Below, piece by piece: positions 1-8,638 of a stretch of 39,439 nucleotides of DNA; the stretch's first letter is position 1; each line of letters opens with the position of its first letter. Location: NCBI GenBank assembly GCA_020724765.1, contig DYGJ01000003.1:1-39439 (forward strand), in the 5' to 3' direction. Under the pieces are notes generated by a model. The model did no database searches and had not been told where the DNA came from. It saw only the letters and a list, made by a program, of their open reading frames with translations. This DNA comes from Thermotoga sp. GTDB taxonomy: Bacteria > Bipolaricaulota > Bipolaricaulia > Bipolaricaulales > Bipolaricaulaceae. The position numbers and the translations under genes are program-made.

Positions 1-377
1 CTCCCGGAAGCTTCAGCGGCCTGTACAGCAGGCACCAGCAGTCGCTTCCCGATCCCCTGGCGGCGGTGGCCCAAGAGGACCCCAACGTCTGCGTTCGCCA
101 GATGCCGGTTGTCGGGCGTGTCGTAGATCTCGAGTGTAGATCTCCCCACAGCCTCTCCGCCTTGCCAGGCGACCCATATGCGCAGGGCAACGAAGGGTGG
201 AACCGTTCGGAGGCCCGTGAGCCACTTATCGTAGGACCGCGGCGGGTCGTCGGGCCACTCCTCGGTTCGCAGACCCCCCGGTCCGCAGACAAGAGCGTAC
301 ACGGCTCGGAGTTCCTCAGGAGTGGCTGCCTCATTGGCGTAGTCGAACGGCTTCACGATCACGGACATCTTGGCCAT
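1..377 (-). CDS. GNAT-family N-acetyltransferase, C-terminus truncated by window edge
   Basis: Minus-strand frame open from ATG at 377 to the window edge (no stop, so absent from the ORF track): MAKMSVIVKPFDYANEAATPEELRAVYALVCGPGGL...ALRIWVAWQGGEAVGRSTLEIYDTPDNRHLANADVGVLLGHRRQGIGKRLL. Contains the GNAT motif A-like HRRQGIGKRLL. Confidence 0.8.
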   Translation of the reverse strand, partial: MAKMSVIVKPFDYANEAATPEELRAVYALVCGPGGLRTEEWPDDPPRSYDKWLTGLRTVPPFVALRIWVAWQGGEAVGRSTLEIYDTPDNRHLANADVGVLLGHRRQGIGKRLLVPAVQAAEASG

Positions 378-531
378 GCCTCTACCTCCCTGTGAGACGA
401 CAACAAGCGGGGATCGTAGCTCGTGCTCCGGAGCCCGGCAAACTAGGGCTCGTGAGGCGCTCCACGCTTGCGACGAAGGATCTTCTGGGCGCGATGTATA
501 CTGGCTTCCGCATCTCTGTAAGGAGGCCGCA

Positions 532-1629
532 GTGCCCTCAGACGAGGTCGTCGCGAAGGACGTAGCGCCCGTGCACGTGCTTACAACCCGGCGAGAGGTC
601 GTTGGCCAGACGGAGATCCTCAAGAAGATCGCGCGGTTGCGTCCGACTGTAGCGGACGTCATCGCGGGACCACCGATGTGCCTGGTGCTCGGTTTCCCGA
701 AGGACGGGCGTATCCCCGTCGAGATCGCCTTCCCAACCCAAGCTCCCGCTTCGCGAGCGGGTCTCAAGACGGCAACACTCCCCGCCTTGCGGGTGTTCTC
801 CATCACCCACGTTGGGCCGCTCGAGGGAGGTCCGGAGGGGGCCACGTTTCGGGACGCTCAGCGCAGGCTGGGGGAGTTCCTTCGCACCAGGAAGCTTCTT
901 CCGGGGGACGATCCGGAGCGCTTCCTGTACCACGAGGGAGCCGAGGTGCACGGAGACCGGACCGAACGCTACGTGACGGAGATCCAGATCCCGGACCATC
1001 TTCCAATCTGGCTCGCAACGCTCGACCGCGGCACGATGGCCGCCGCAGGACGAGAGGCGGCCCAACGGGTGATGGCCGGAAGCGAGAGGCTCGTAGAAGC
1101 ACACGATGGGGTACAGACAGCCGAGTGGGTCCATGGAGCGATCGCACGGCTTGACCGCGAGGTCACCTCTGATCGGGCTCGTGCCCAAATCCTCAATGGG
1201 TGCGCCCATCACTACATCGTCCAGAGCGCGGATGTCCTGAGGCAAGCGTGGCTGGACACGCAGGACCTACGTGCCCTCGTACGGCGGATCACGGACGAGG
1301 CCCTCCTGGGCGGGCGGTACTGGATTGACGAGGAGGGACCCGCCCCTCGTCTGATGATCGAACGTCGCCCGGCGCGGCCTGATGCCTACAACAAGGCGAC
1401 CGATCCGGCAGAGAAGCGCTATCTGGCCTGCTTCTGCCCCCTCGTGCGCGATGCACTCCGGACAGGCGAGCAGGTCTCGCGGACCTTCTGCCACTGCTCC
1501 GGCGGCTGGTATGTCCAGGAGTGGGAACTCGTGTTCGGGGAGAAGCCGCGGGTAGACCTTGTGCAGACAATGCTGGACGGAGCGGACAGCTGTGTCTTCG
1601 CCGTTCACATCCCCGATGGGTTCCTCTAG
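532..1629 (+). CDS. GyrI-like (AraC effector-binding) domain protein with Cys-containing DUF6144-like C-terminal domain
   Basis: ORF 370..1629; GTG at 532 preceded by AAGGAGG. N-terminus (VHVLTTRREVVGQTEILKKIARLRPTV...YVTEIQIPD) resembles GyrI-like domains; C-terminus carries CFCPLVRDALRTGEQVSRTFCHCSGGWYVQEWE. Confidence 0.65.
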   Translation: MPSDEVVAKDVAPVHVLTTRREVVGQTEILKKIARLRPTVADVIAGPPMCLVLGFPKDGRIPVEIAFPTQAPASRAGLKTATLPALRVFSITHVGPLEGGPEGATFRDAQRRLGEFLRTRKLLPGDDPERFLYHEGAEVHGDRTERYVTEIQIPDHLPIWLATLDRGTMAAAGREAAQRVMAGSERLVEAHDGVQTAEWVHGAIARLDREVTSDRARAQILNGCAHHYIVQSADVLRQAWLDTQDLRALVRRITDEALLGGRYWIDEEGPAPRLMIERRPARPDAYNKATDPAEKRYLACFCPLVRDALRTGEQVSRTFCHCSGGWYVQEWELVFGEKPRVDLVQTMLDGADSCVFAVHIPDGFL

Positions 1630-2585
1630 TCCCTGCGGTCCAGGTACTTCTCCCACGCGGTGTAGCTCTCGCCCGTGGTTCCGAACGCCGAGAGGTAGAG
1701 GGCCTCGGCCGGCGGGTTCGACTCGCCGCCTCCCCCCGTGGTCGCGACGACAGCTCCCAGGTCCCGCATCCGCCTCATCCCTTCCAGTAAGAGCACTTTC
1801 GCAAGCCCTCGCCTCTGATGCTCCGGAACGCAACCGACGGGCTCGAAGTAGCCCGATCGTGTGACGTCGTCGTACCACACCGTGGCGAATGCAGCGATCT
1901 CCCCCGACGGCGCCTCGCCCACGAGATCGAGGTCACGGCGGTACAGGGGGGCACGCATGGGGTTGCGGAGCCACGACGTGTCTCCGTCGTACTTCTCATC
2001 TGGCTCATCGGCATGGAACGCGCGCCAGCTCGCCCAGCTTCGCCGCGCCAGGTCGGCGTCGTCCGCGCCCATCGCGCGGATCGTGTACCCCTGGGGAATG
2101 GTGGGCTCGGGGATCGGCAACCCGAGATCTCGCGTGCGCAGCATCTCCTGGCAGATGGCCCGTCGCGCGTAGCCATGCCGCGCGAGCATCCCGGTCCGGA
2201 GCCCGTCCCCGTCGTGAGCGTAGACTTCGAGCACCGGCCGTCCCGACCTCAAGCTGATGGTAGACAGCTGCTCCTCCGCCACGGACAGCATCTCATCCTC
2301 AAGTTCCCCGGTTCGATAACGCGGATCTACCTGGAAGAAGGCCTGCCCTGCCCCCTCCCGGTTCAGCACCGCCGCCAGTTCCCCGCTCGACGTTTCCCAG
2401 AGCACGACGCCCGTCTCGAGGTCGCCGTCGCCAAGGTTCATGATCCCATGCCAGCGCCACCAATCGAGGCGCGCCACGTGCCACGAGTGCTGTCGTCGCC
2501 CGTTCTGTAGGTACACGTCACGCAGAAACTGCCGAATCGCCCAGTAGTCGTCCTCGTTCCTGTAAGCTCGCATCGAAAGCTTCAT
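1626..2585 (-). CDS. GNAT-family N-acetyltransferase (tandem GNAT folds)
   Basis: 319 aa; CVPEHQRRGLAKVLLLEGMRRMRDLGA motif; SD AAGGAGGGA upstream of the ATG. Confidence 0.85.
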   Translation of the reverse strand: MKLSMRAYRNEDDYWAIRQFLRDVYLQNGRRQHSWHVARLDWWRWHGIMNLGDGDLETGVVLWETSSGELAAVLNREGAGQAFFQVDPRYRTGELEDEMLSVAEEQLSTISLRSGRPVLEVYAHDGDGLRTGMLARHGYARRAICQEMLRTRDLGLPIPEPTIPQGYTIRAMGADDADLARRSWASWRAFHADEPDEKYDGDTSWLRNPMRAPLYRRDLDLVGEAPSGEIAAFATVWYDDVTRSGYFEPVGCVPEHQRRGLAKVLLLEGMRRMRDLGAVVATTGGGGESNPPAEALYLSAFGTTGESYTAWEKYLDRRD

Positions 2586-2736
2586 CGTCCCTCCTTCGTC
2601 GTGGAGTGGTGTCGGCTCGGTTCCGCGTGAGCAGCCCCTCGCGACCTGCAGGGAATCGCTCAGGAGATCGTGGTCATCCTCGCCGAACAGCAGACCCCAT
2701 CCGCCTCCAGCCTTGTCCAGCTCCAGGGCACGCCCA

Positions 2737-2906
2737 CTAGTGTAGTGTCCCTGACATGTCTTTCCGGGGCGCCGCTACTCGTGAGGCCGGCGCACCCATT
2801 ACCTTCTTGCCTCTCCCCATGCGATGGGGAGAGGGTGTCCGCAGGACGGGTGAGGGGATGGTTCGAGATCAACCATTGGCAAGGCATTTCCGGGACACCA
2901 CACTAG
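2737..2906. mobile_element. MITE-like element with imperfect terminal inverted repeats and CTAG at both ends
   Basis: Left end ctagtgtAgtgtcccTgaCatgTcttTcc (2737 onward); reverse complement of right end ctagtgtGgtgtcccGgaAatgCcttGcc (from 2906). 24 of 29 positions match. Internal hairpin cctctcccca-tgcga-tggggagagg. No transposase inside. Confidence 0.7.
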
Positions 2907-3430
2907 CGGACAAATCTGTAAGGTCCGACGTTGATCCTGTGCCGAGCTTGTTCGCCAGAGCGCCTACGGCGCAGCTCGATGAGGTTCAGCACGGTGTAGC
3001 CCCGCGCCGCCAGGAAGCTGATGATCGCGTCATTGTCCGGATCCACCCAGTTGTACACCGTGTCGCCACCCAGATCCTGACCCAGCTTCTCGGCGCAAGC
3101 GTACAGCCGTGAGCCCACCCCCTGCCGCCGCCACTCGGGCATCACATAGAGGGACTCCGCCCAGATAACACCCCCATCTACCCGACAGACGAGGTACCCC
3201 GTCATGGTCCCACCCATGCTCTCGGCCACGTAGATCGAGAAGTCTTTCTGAAGGTACTCGGCCAACTCCTGGCTCGCCGCCTCAGAGCCTGCTGGACACG
3301 GTCTACCCCGCAGCTGGGCCAGCGTTGCACGGAACTCCTCTATCAGCCGAACAAGATCGGAACGATCGCTGGTCCGAGCCAAACGGATTCTCAGTTGATC
3401 TTCCCCACAATCGTTTGGCGGTCTGCTCAT
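2903..3430 (-). CDS. GNAT-family N-acetyltransferase
   Basis: ORF 2903..3571; likely ATG at 3430 (MSRPPNDCGEDQLRIRLARTSDRSDLVRLIEEF...). Motif MPEWRRQGVGSRLYACAEKLG. Confidence 0.85.
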   Translation of the reverse strand: MSRPPNDCGEDQLRIRLARTSDRSDLVRLIEEFRATLAQLRGRPCPAGSEAASQELAEYLQKDFSIYVAESMGGTMTGYLVCRVDGGVIWAESLYVMPEWRRQGVGSRLYACAEKLGQDLGGDTVYNWVDPDNDAIISFLAARGYTVLNLIELRRRRSGEQARHRINVGPYRFVR

Positions 3431-3613
3431 CGGTTGCCTGATGTGCGCAGGCCTCCTTTCTGTGGTCGATCTGCCTCCCCAATCAGTAGAACTCACCGCG
3501 TCCACCCGAGCCACCCGCTCGCGTGCTGTCCAACTACAGATCCACGCGTTGCCGAGGTACTCCCGCTGCACACTCCGAACCGCAACTCAGTGGGGGCGGT
3601 CCACTTGCCGAGA

Positions 3614-3718
3614 TCAGACCTTGCCCTCCCGCTTCTCTTTCTTCGCAGCGCGTTTCTCCTTCAGCGTCTTCTGCGGCGGTTTCTTCTTGTCCTTCCTCGT
3701 ATCCAGCGACTTCGCCAT
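3614..3718 (-). CDS. Small basic hypothetical protein (34 aa, MAKSLDT-type)
   Basis: Not in ORF track (below its length cut-off). Translation MAKSLDTRKDKKKPPQKTLKEKRAAKKEKREGKV; SD GTAGGAGGCTTGAG directly upstream. Resembles a recurrent family of small Lys-rich bacterial hypothetical proteins. Confidence 0.65.
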   Translation of the reverse strand: MAKSLDTRKDKKKPPQKTLKEKRAAKKEKREGKV

Positions 3719-4005
3719 CTCAAGCCTCCTACGGGCGGGGAGTTCGTTTTCCTGATCGCCTCAGGCAACCACAGAACCGGAGGATACACATCCCCCTAGC
3801 ACAGCGGCAACCTCTTGAACCAGCCCTGTTTGTTGGAATCAGGCGTCCTGCAGCCCCCACGCGGCCAGGGCCCACAACGGTGGCGTTGATCGCGTACAGC
3901 GTGTGCTCCTTGCTTCTGGCCCGGGGAGATCCGCTTGCTCGGCCATGGTCGAGCGGAGCGCCTCTGAGTTGACCAAGCTGTCGGACATCTCTAGCATGAT
4001 TCTCG

Positions 4006-5043
4006 ATGATCCGGTTTCCGAAGCCCCTTGAACCAGGTGATCTCATCGCGGTCACGGCCCCATCCTCCGGCGTGGCTGCTGCCGAAACTCCCAGACTGGA
4101 GCTCGTCCTTAGGGATCTCCGTGCGCACGGGTACCGGGTCGTAGAAGGGGAATGCCTCCGCGGAGAGCGCAAGAACGCGAGCGCACCGCGGGACCACCGT
4201 GCCCATGAGCTGATGCGCTTCCTCACGGACCCCCAGGTCGCGGCACTCCTGCCCCCGTGGGGTGGCGAGCTCGCGATCGAACTGCTCACCTTCATCGACT
4301 TCGAGAGGCTGCGCTCCCTTCCACCGAAGTGGCTGCTGGGGTATTCGGACCTCAGCACACTTCAGCTGCCGCTGACCCTGATCTCCGGCTGGGCAACGGC
4401 CCACGGGCCCAACCTGATGGATCTCGCACCGAGCCAGACCGATCCGCTGACCACTTCGACACTGAAGATTCTGAGCTTGGACCCGTCCACCCCGGTTGTG
4501 CAGCATGCCTCGACGCACCATCAGATCGAGTGGAACGACTTCAGGGTCAATCCTGACGCTTCACTCAACCTCACTGAACCCACTGCGTGGAAGCGGCTGG
4601 ACGGGGCAACGGCGCCGGTCGAGCTCTCCGGTCGGCTGATCGGAGGCTGCCTGGACACGATCCTGCATCTGGCGGGCTCACCCTACGGCGATGTCCCCCG
4701 CTTCGTCCGCGAATCTGGAGGGGATAGGGCAATCCTCTACCTGGAGAACGCCGAGATGGGTCCCGCAGCCCTGGTCCGTGCGCTGTGGGGGCTTCGGCTG
4801 AACGGGTGGTTCGACGGGCTCTCCGGGCTCATGTTCGGCCGTAGCAGTGGCCCAGCGCCCTCGGGCGCCGATAGCCTCACCTACGAGGAGGCGGTGCGGG
4901 CAGTCCTCGCCGATGTTCCGTACCCAGTCCTCTACGATGTGGACATCGGACACAGACCGCCGCAGCTCACGTTAATCAACGGCGCACTCGCGAACGTCTC
5001 CTTCGACGCGGGGCGTGGACACATCGCTCAGATGCGAGGATAG
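4006..5043 (+). CDS. S66 family peptidase / LD-carboxypeptidase (MccF-like)
   Basis: 345 aa; LEPGDLIAVTAPSSG N-terminus, PPWGGELAIELL and KWLLGYSDLSTLQLPL motifs typical of S66 peptidases. Confidence 0.88.
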   Translation: MIRFPKPLEPGDLIAVTAPSSGVAAAETPRLELVLRDLRAHGYRVVEGECLRGERKNASAPRDHRAHELMRFLTDPQVAALLPPWGGELAIELLTFIDFERLRSLPPKWLLGYSDLSTLQLPLTLISGWATAHGPNLMDLAPSQTDPLTTSTLKILSLDPSTPVVQHASTHHQIEWNDFRVNPDASLNLTEPTAWKRLDGATAPVELSGRLIGGCLDTILHLAGSPYGDVPRFVRESGGDRAILYLENAEMGPAALVRALWGLRLNGWFDGLSGLMFGRSSGPAPSGADSLTYEEAVRAVLADVPYPVLYDVDIGHRPPQLTLINGALANVSFDAGRGHIAQMRG

Positions 5044-5147
5044 AGCCGACCTTCGCAAGGCGGGGTACTCCGCTGAACCCCTCTCCCGCCCTGACTTCCC
5101 CGATCGAACTGCGCTCCTCCAACGATGCCGTGCTAGGCAGAGAAGGG

Positions 5148-5176
5148 CCCCGGATCGGGGCGTTCCCGATCCGGGG
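5148..5176. terminator. Strong GC-rich hairpin between convergent genes
   Basis: ccccggatcggg-gcgtt-cccgatccgggg: perfect 12-bp stem, 5-nt loop, between the ends of the S66 gene (+) and the Cys-rich gene (-). No clear U-tract, so terminator function is tentative. Confidence 0.5.
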
Positions 5177-5212
5177 GCCGATGCACGATCGAAGCAAGCC
5201 AGATCCCGCTGC

Positions 5213-5812
5213 CTACCGACCTCCGCCGATGATGTAGTACGGTTGGAGACAACACGGGTCGCAGCAGGGGTCGCAGCACGGCCCGATGACAGGTAGCGCA
5301 GAGAGCTTGAGGTGAGGATCACAAATGGGAACACCACACGGCCTGGCAGGTCGTGTGCACAGGGAAGAGCGGCAGTACGACCTGTCCGCAATCCTAACGT
5401 AGGATCGAAGAGCCTTTCCATCCGACGTCCTAACCGTGATGAGGTAGAAACCAGGCGAGACCTGAATGCCATCAGACGTCTTCTGGTGCCACAAGATCAA
5501 GGTGGTTGCGCTCGCTGGCGTGGGATAGGTGTACTCGTGCACAACCCCTCCACCCAACGCCTCCACCGACCAACCCGTGATCTTCAGCGCAATCGGGCAG
5601 CAGCAACCGCGGCCCGTGGGGACAACTACCTCGACAACAATCGGCTCCCCAATCCAGAACCCCTCATAGCACAAGGGCTCGGGCGGTGGAGGAGGACAAC
5701 AAGGCGGAGGGGGACACCACGAAGGCGAAGGACAGGACTGGACCCACTGCCCCCACACCAGCCCCCCGCCCAGCACAAGACCTGCAAGCACCAACAGAGC
5801 CACCCGTTTCAT
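5213..5812 (-). CDS. Secreted Pro/Cys-rich protein
   Basis: Likely ATG at 5812: MKRVALLVLAGLVLGGGLVWGQ signal peptide, then SCPSPSWCPPPPCCPPPPPEPLCYEG and a CCDPCCDPCC tail. Confidence 0.7.
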   Translation of the reverse strand: MKRVALLVLAGLVLGGGLVWGQWVQSCPSPSWCPPPPCCPPPPPEPLCYEGFWIGEPIVVEVVVPTGRGCCCPIALKITGWSVEALGGGVVHEYTYPTPASATTLILWHQKTSDGIQVSPGFYLITVRTSDGKALRSYVRIADRSYCRSSLCTRPARPCGVPICDPHLKLSALPVIGPCCDPCCDPCCLQPYYIIGGGR

Positions 5813-5909
5813 GCGGTCATCACCTCGGTGCCATTGTAGCGAGAGGGCATCGCGGAGTACGTGATGCGGGCTACGCTCGCCCGTGCAACACTCTCGTGCT
5901 TCAGGCTGG

Positions 5910-6590
5910 TCAGGCCAGCCTCCGGATCCGCACCTCGATCTCGGGGCGATCCTTGAGCAACTCCACCAGACGGGACGTATCACTGGTCCCGTAGTGGTAG
6001 GGGTAAAGGATGCGCGGCCTCATCGCGACGGCGACCTCGGCCACCATCTTCGGGGTCATCGTGTAGGGGAGGTTCATCGGCAGGAACGCCACATCGATAT
6101 CCCGAAGGGCTTTCAGCTCCGGCGTGTTCTCCGTGTCGCCCGCCACAAGCACGCGAAGGTTTCCGAAGGCGACTATGTAGCCATTGCCATGACCGCGGGG
6201 GTGGAACGGCTCGCCGCTCTCCCTCGTGTGGACGATGTTGTACGCCGGGATCGCCTCGATCGTCAGGCCGTGGACGACGCGACGTTCTCCGTTGCGCATG
6301 AGAATCCCGTCCTGGACCTTCTCCCTGCAACGCTCGGGGTGGACGATCTCCGTCGCGGAGGTTCGGATACGCGCCAGCGCCTCCGGGTCGAGGTGGTCGC
6401 GGTGGTCGTGGGTGATCAGGACCAGGTCTGCCTTGGGCAGCAGCGTGTAGTCGGCGACGCGGCTGAACGGGTCTACGTAGATCTGCGTCCCGTGGTACGT
6501 GAATAGGAGCGACCCGTGGCCAAGGGCCGTGATTTGGAGGTCGCCTTCCGATGTCCCGATCGTATCGGTCTCGAACGTCTTTAGTCTCAT
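5910..6590 (-). CDS. MBL-fold metal-dependent hydrolase (UlaG-like)
   Basis: 226 aa; THDHRDHLDPEAL, VLVAGDTENTPEL, YPYHYGTSD motifs. Confidence 0.88.
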   Translation of the reverse strand: MRLKTFETDTIGTSEGDLQITALGHGSLLFTYHGTQIYVDPFSRVADYTLLPKADLVLITHDHRDHLDPEALARIRTSATEIVHPERCREKVQDGILMRNGERRVVHGLTIEAIPAYNIVHTRESGEPFHPRGHGNGYIVAFGNLRVLVAGDTENTPELKALRDIDVAFLPMNLPYTMTPKMVAEVAVAMRPRILYPYHYGTSDTSRLVELLKDRPEIEVRIRRLA

Positions 6591-6789
6591 CTCAACCTCC
6601 TAGGCCGCCCCTAACGAGGCGGTCGTACCCTGGCCCACGAATGTCCCTATCTGCTCTGCAATGGAGCTTAGCGCATCTCCCGTCCTCCGTCTCCTTTTCT
6701 GCGCGGCTGGCCGTCTACCGGGCCCGTGAGACGAGAGGGACAGGCCGCGCTGCGCTACAATCCCCCGCCCTCGCGGGCGAAGGAGCGCC

Positions 6790-8565
6790 GTGCGATCCCT
6801 GAGATCCGTCTTCCACTACGCCAAACGGTACAAGCTCGCCCTTGTGCTGACGGTGGTGAGCATGCTGGCCCTCGTGGGCATCCAGCTCGTCGCCCCGTGG
6901 CTCATCCGCACGATGATCGCCGCGGTCACCGACCCCGAGGTCGGCCCGGACGCGCTCCGCTTGATAGCCCGGCTGGCATTGCTTGCCCTCGCGGTGTACG
7001 CGCTGCGGTCGGTGATGCAATTCGTCCGCTCGTACGCCGCCCACGTCGCCGGGTGGCACGTCGTGGCCGACGTCCGGCACGACGTCTACCGCCACCTGCA
7101 GCGGCTGTCGCTGCGCTTCTACGAGGACAAGCAGACGGGGCAGCTCATGTCGCGCACGGTCAACGACTCCGACCTCCTCGAACACCTCGTCGCCCACGCC
7201 ATCCCCGATGTACTCGTCAACGTGCTGATGCTCGCTGGCGTCACGGCGGTGCTCGTTCGCATGAGCTGGCAGCTCGCCCTCCTCTCGATGATCCCCATCC
7301 CGTTCATCGTGTTGGCGATGCGTGGGTTCGCCCGCTATGTGCGGCCTGCGTTCCGGCAGCGTCAGGTGGAACTTGGGGAGCTCAACGCAGCCCTGAACGA
7401 CAACCTCTCCGGCATCCGCGAAATCCAGGCGTTCACGCGGGAAGACACCGAGGCGGGCCGTATCTGGAGCCGCATCGTCCGCTACCGCGACTCCCTCTTG
7501 CGCGCCCTGCGGCTGATGGCCGTGTTTCGCCCTTCGGTCGAGTTCGCCGCCTCGATGGGAACGATCCTCCTCATCTACTTCGGCGGCAGGTTGGTGCTGG
7601 ACAAAGCTCTGCCCATCGCCGATCTCGTCGCGTACTTCCTGTACCTGGAGCTCCTCTACCAGCCGGTACGGGCGTTGAGTGACGTATGGGAGAGCATCCA
7701 GCAGGCCATGGCGGGGGCAGAGCGGATCGGCGAGCTTCTGGAGCAGGCGCCGGATGTGGCCGAGCGACCTGGCGCAATCGAGCTTCCGGGCCGGGTGACG
7801 GGGGCAATCCGGTTCGAAGGTGTGAGCTTCCGCTACAGCGTGGGGGACATGGTGCTCGAAGACATCCACCTCGACATCCCCCCCGGCTCCGTCGCCGCCC
7901 TCGTCGGCCCGACCGGCGTGGGAAAGACGACCCTGTCCATGCTCATTCCCCGGTTCTACGACGTGACCGCGGGCGCGATCACGCTCGACGGGCACGACCT
8001 GCGCGATCTCACCCTGGACAGCTTGCGCCGCCAGATCAGCATCGTCCTCCAGGAGGTGTTCCTGTTCCACGGGACGGTGCGCGAGAACATCCTGTTCGGC
8101 CAGCCCGGAGCGGCGGAGCAGCAGATGATCGAGGCGGCCCGGGTGGCCAACGCCCACGACTTCATCCAACAGCTTCCCCAGGGGTACGACACCCTTATCG
8201 GAGAGCGGGGTGTGAAACTCTCCGGTGGGCAGCGACAGCGGCTAGCCATCGCTCGCGCGGTGCTCAAGGACGCGCCGATCCTCATCCTCGACGAGGCGAC
8301 CTCGTCGGTGGACACGGAGACCGAGGTCCTCATCCAGCAGGCCTTGGTGCGGCTGATGGAAGGGCGAACCACGATCGTGATCGCCCACCGCCTGTCCACC
8401 GTGCGCAGCGCCGACACGATCGTCGTGCTCCAGGATGGACGAATCGTGGAACAGGGAACGCACGACGAGCTGATGGCCCGGGGAGGGCTGTATCAGCACC
8501 TCAACCACGTCCAGGTCGAGGATCAGCTGTTGCATGGTCCCATCCCCGAAGCCCAACGCCGTTGA
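6790..8565 (+). CDS. ABC transporter, fused permease and ATP-binding protein (MsbA-type exporter)
   Basis: 591 aa; Walker A GPTGVGKTT, signature LSGGQRQRLAIARA, Walker B ILILDEATSSVD, H-loop IVIAHRLST. Confidence 0.95.
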   Translation: MRSLRSVFHYAKRYKLALVLTVVSMLALVGIQLVAPWLIRTMIAAVTDPEVGPDALRLIARLALLALAVYALRSVMQFVRSYAAHVAGWHVVADVRHDVYRHLQRLSLRFYEDKQTGQLMSRTVNDSDLLEHLVAHAIPDVLVNVLMLAGVTAVLVRMSWQLALLSMIPIPFIVLAMRGFARYVRPAFRQRQVELGELNAALNDNLSGIREIQAFTREDTEAGRIWSRIVRYRDSLLRALRLMAVFRPSVEFAASMGTILLIYFGGRLVLDKALPIADLVAYFLYLELLYQPVRALSDVWESIQQAMAGAERIGELLEQAPDVAERPGAIELPGRVTGAIRFEGVSFRYSVGDMVLEDIHLDIPPGSVAALVGPTGVGKTTLSMLIPRFYDVTAGAITLDGHDLRDLTLDSLRRQISIVLQEVFLFHGTVRENILFGQPGAAEQQMIEAARVANAHDFIQQLPQGYDTLIGERGVKLSGGQRQRLAIARAVLKDAPILILDEATSSVDTETEVLIQQALVRLMEGRTTIVIAHRLSTVRSADTIVVLQDGRIVEQGTHDELMARGGLYQHLNHVQVEDQLLHGPIPEAQRR

Positions 8566-8638
8566 TCGCTCCCGTCAGCAGAGGGAAGATCACGCCACCC
8601 AAACCGTAGAGACACAAGTTCTGTAGAAGGGGGAAGAC

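Noticed and set aside
3729-4358. 209-aa - strand ORF before and within the S66 peptidase
   Set aside because: Overlaps the well-supported S66 gene; no family resemblance.
6715-8169. 484-aa - strand ORF opposite the ABC transporter
   Set aside because: Antisense shadow of a well-supported ABC exporter.
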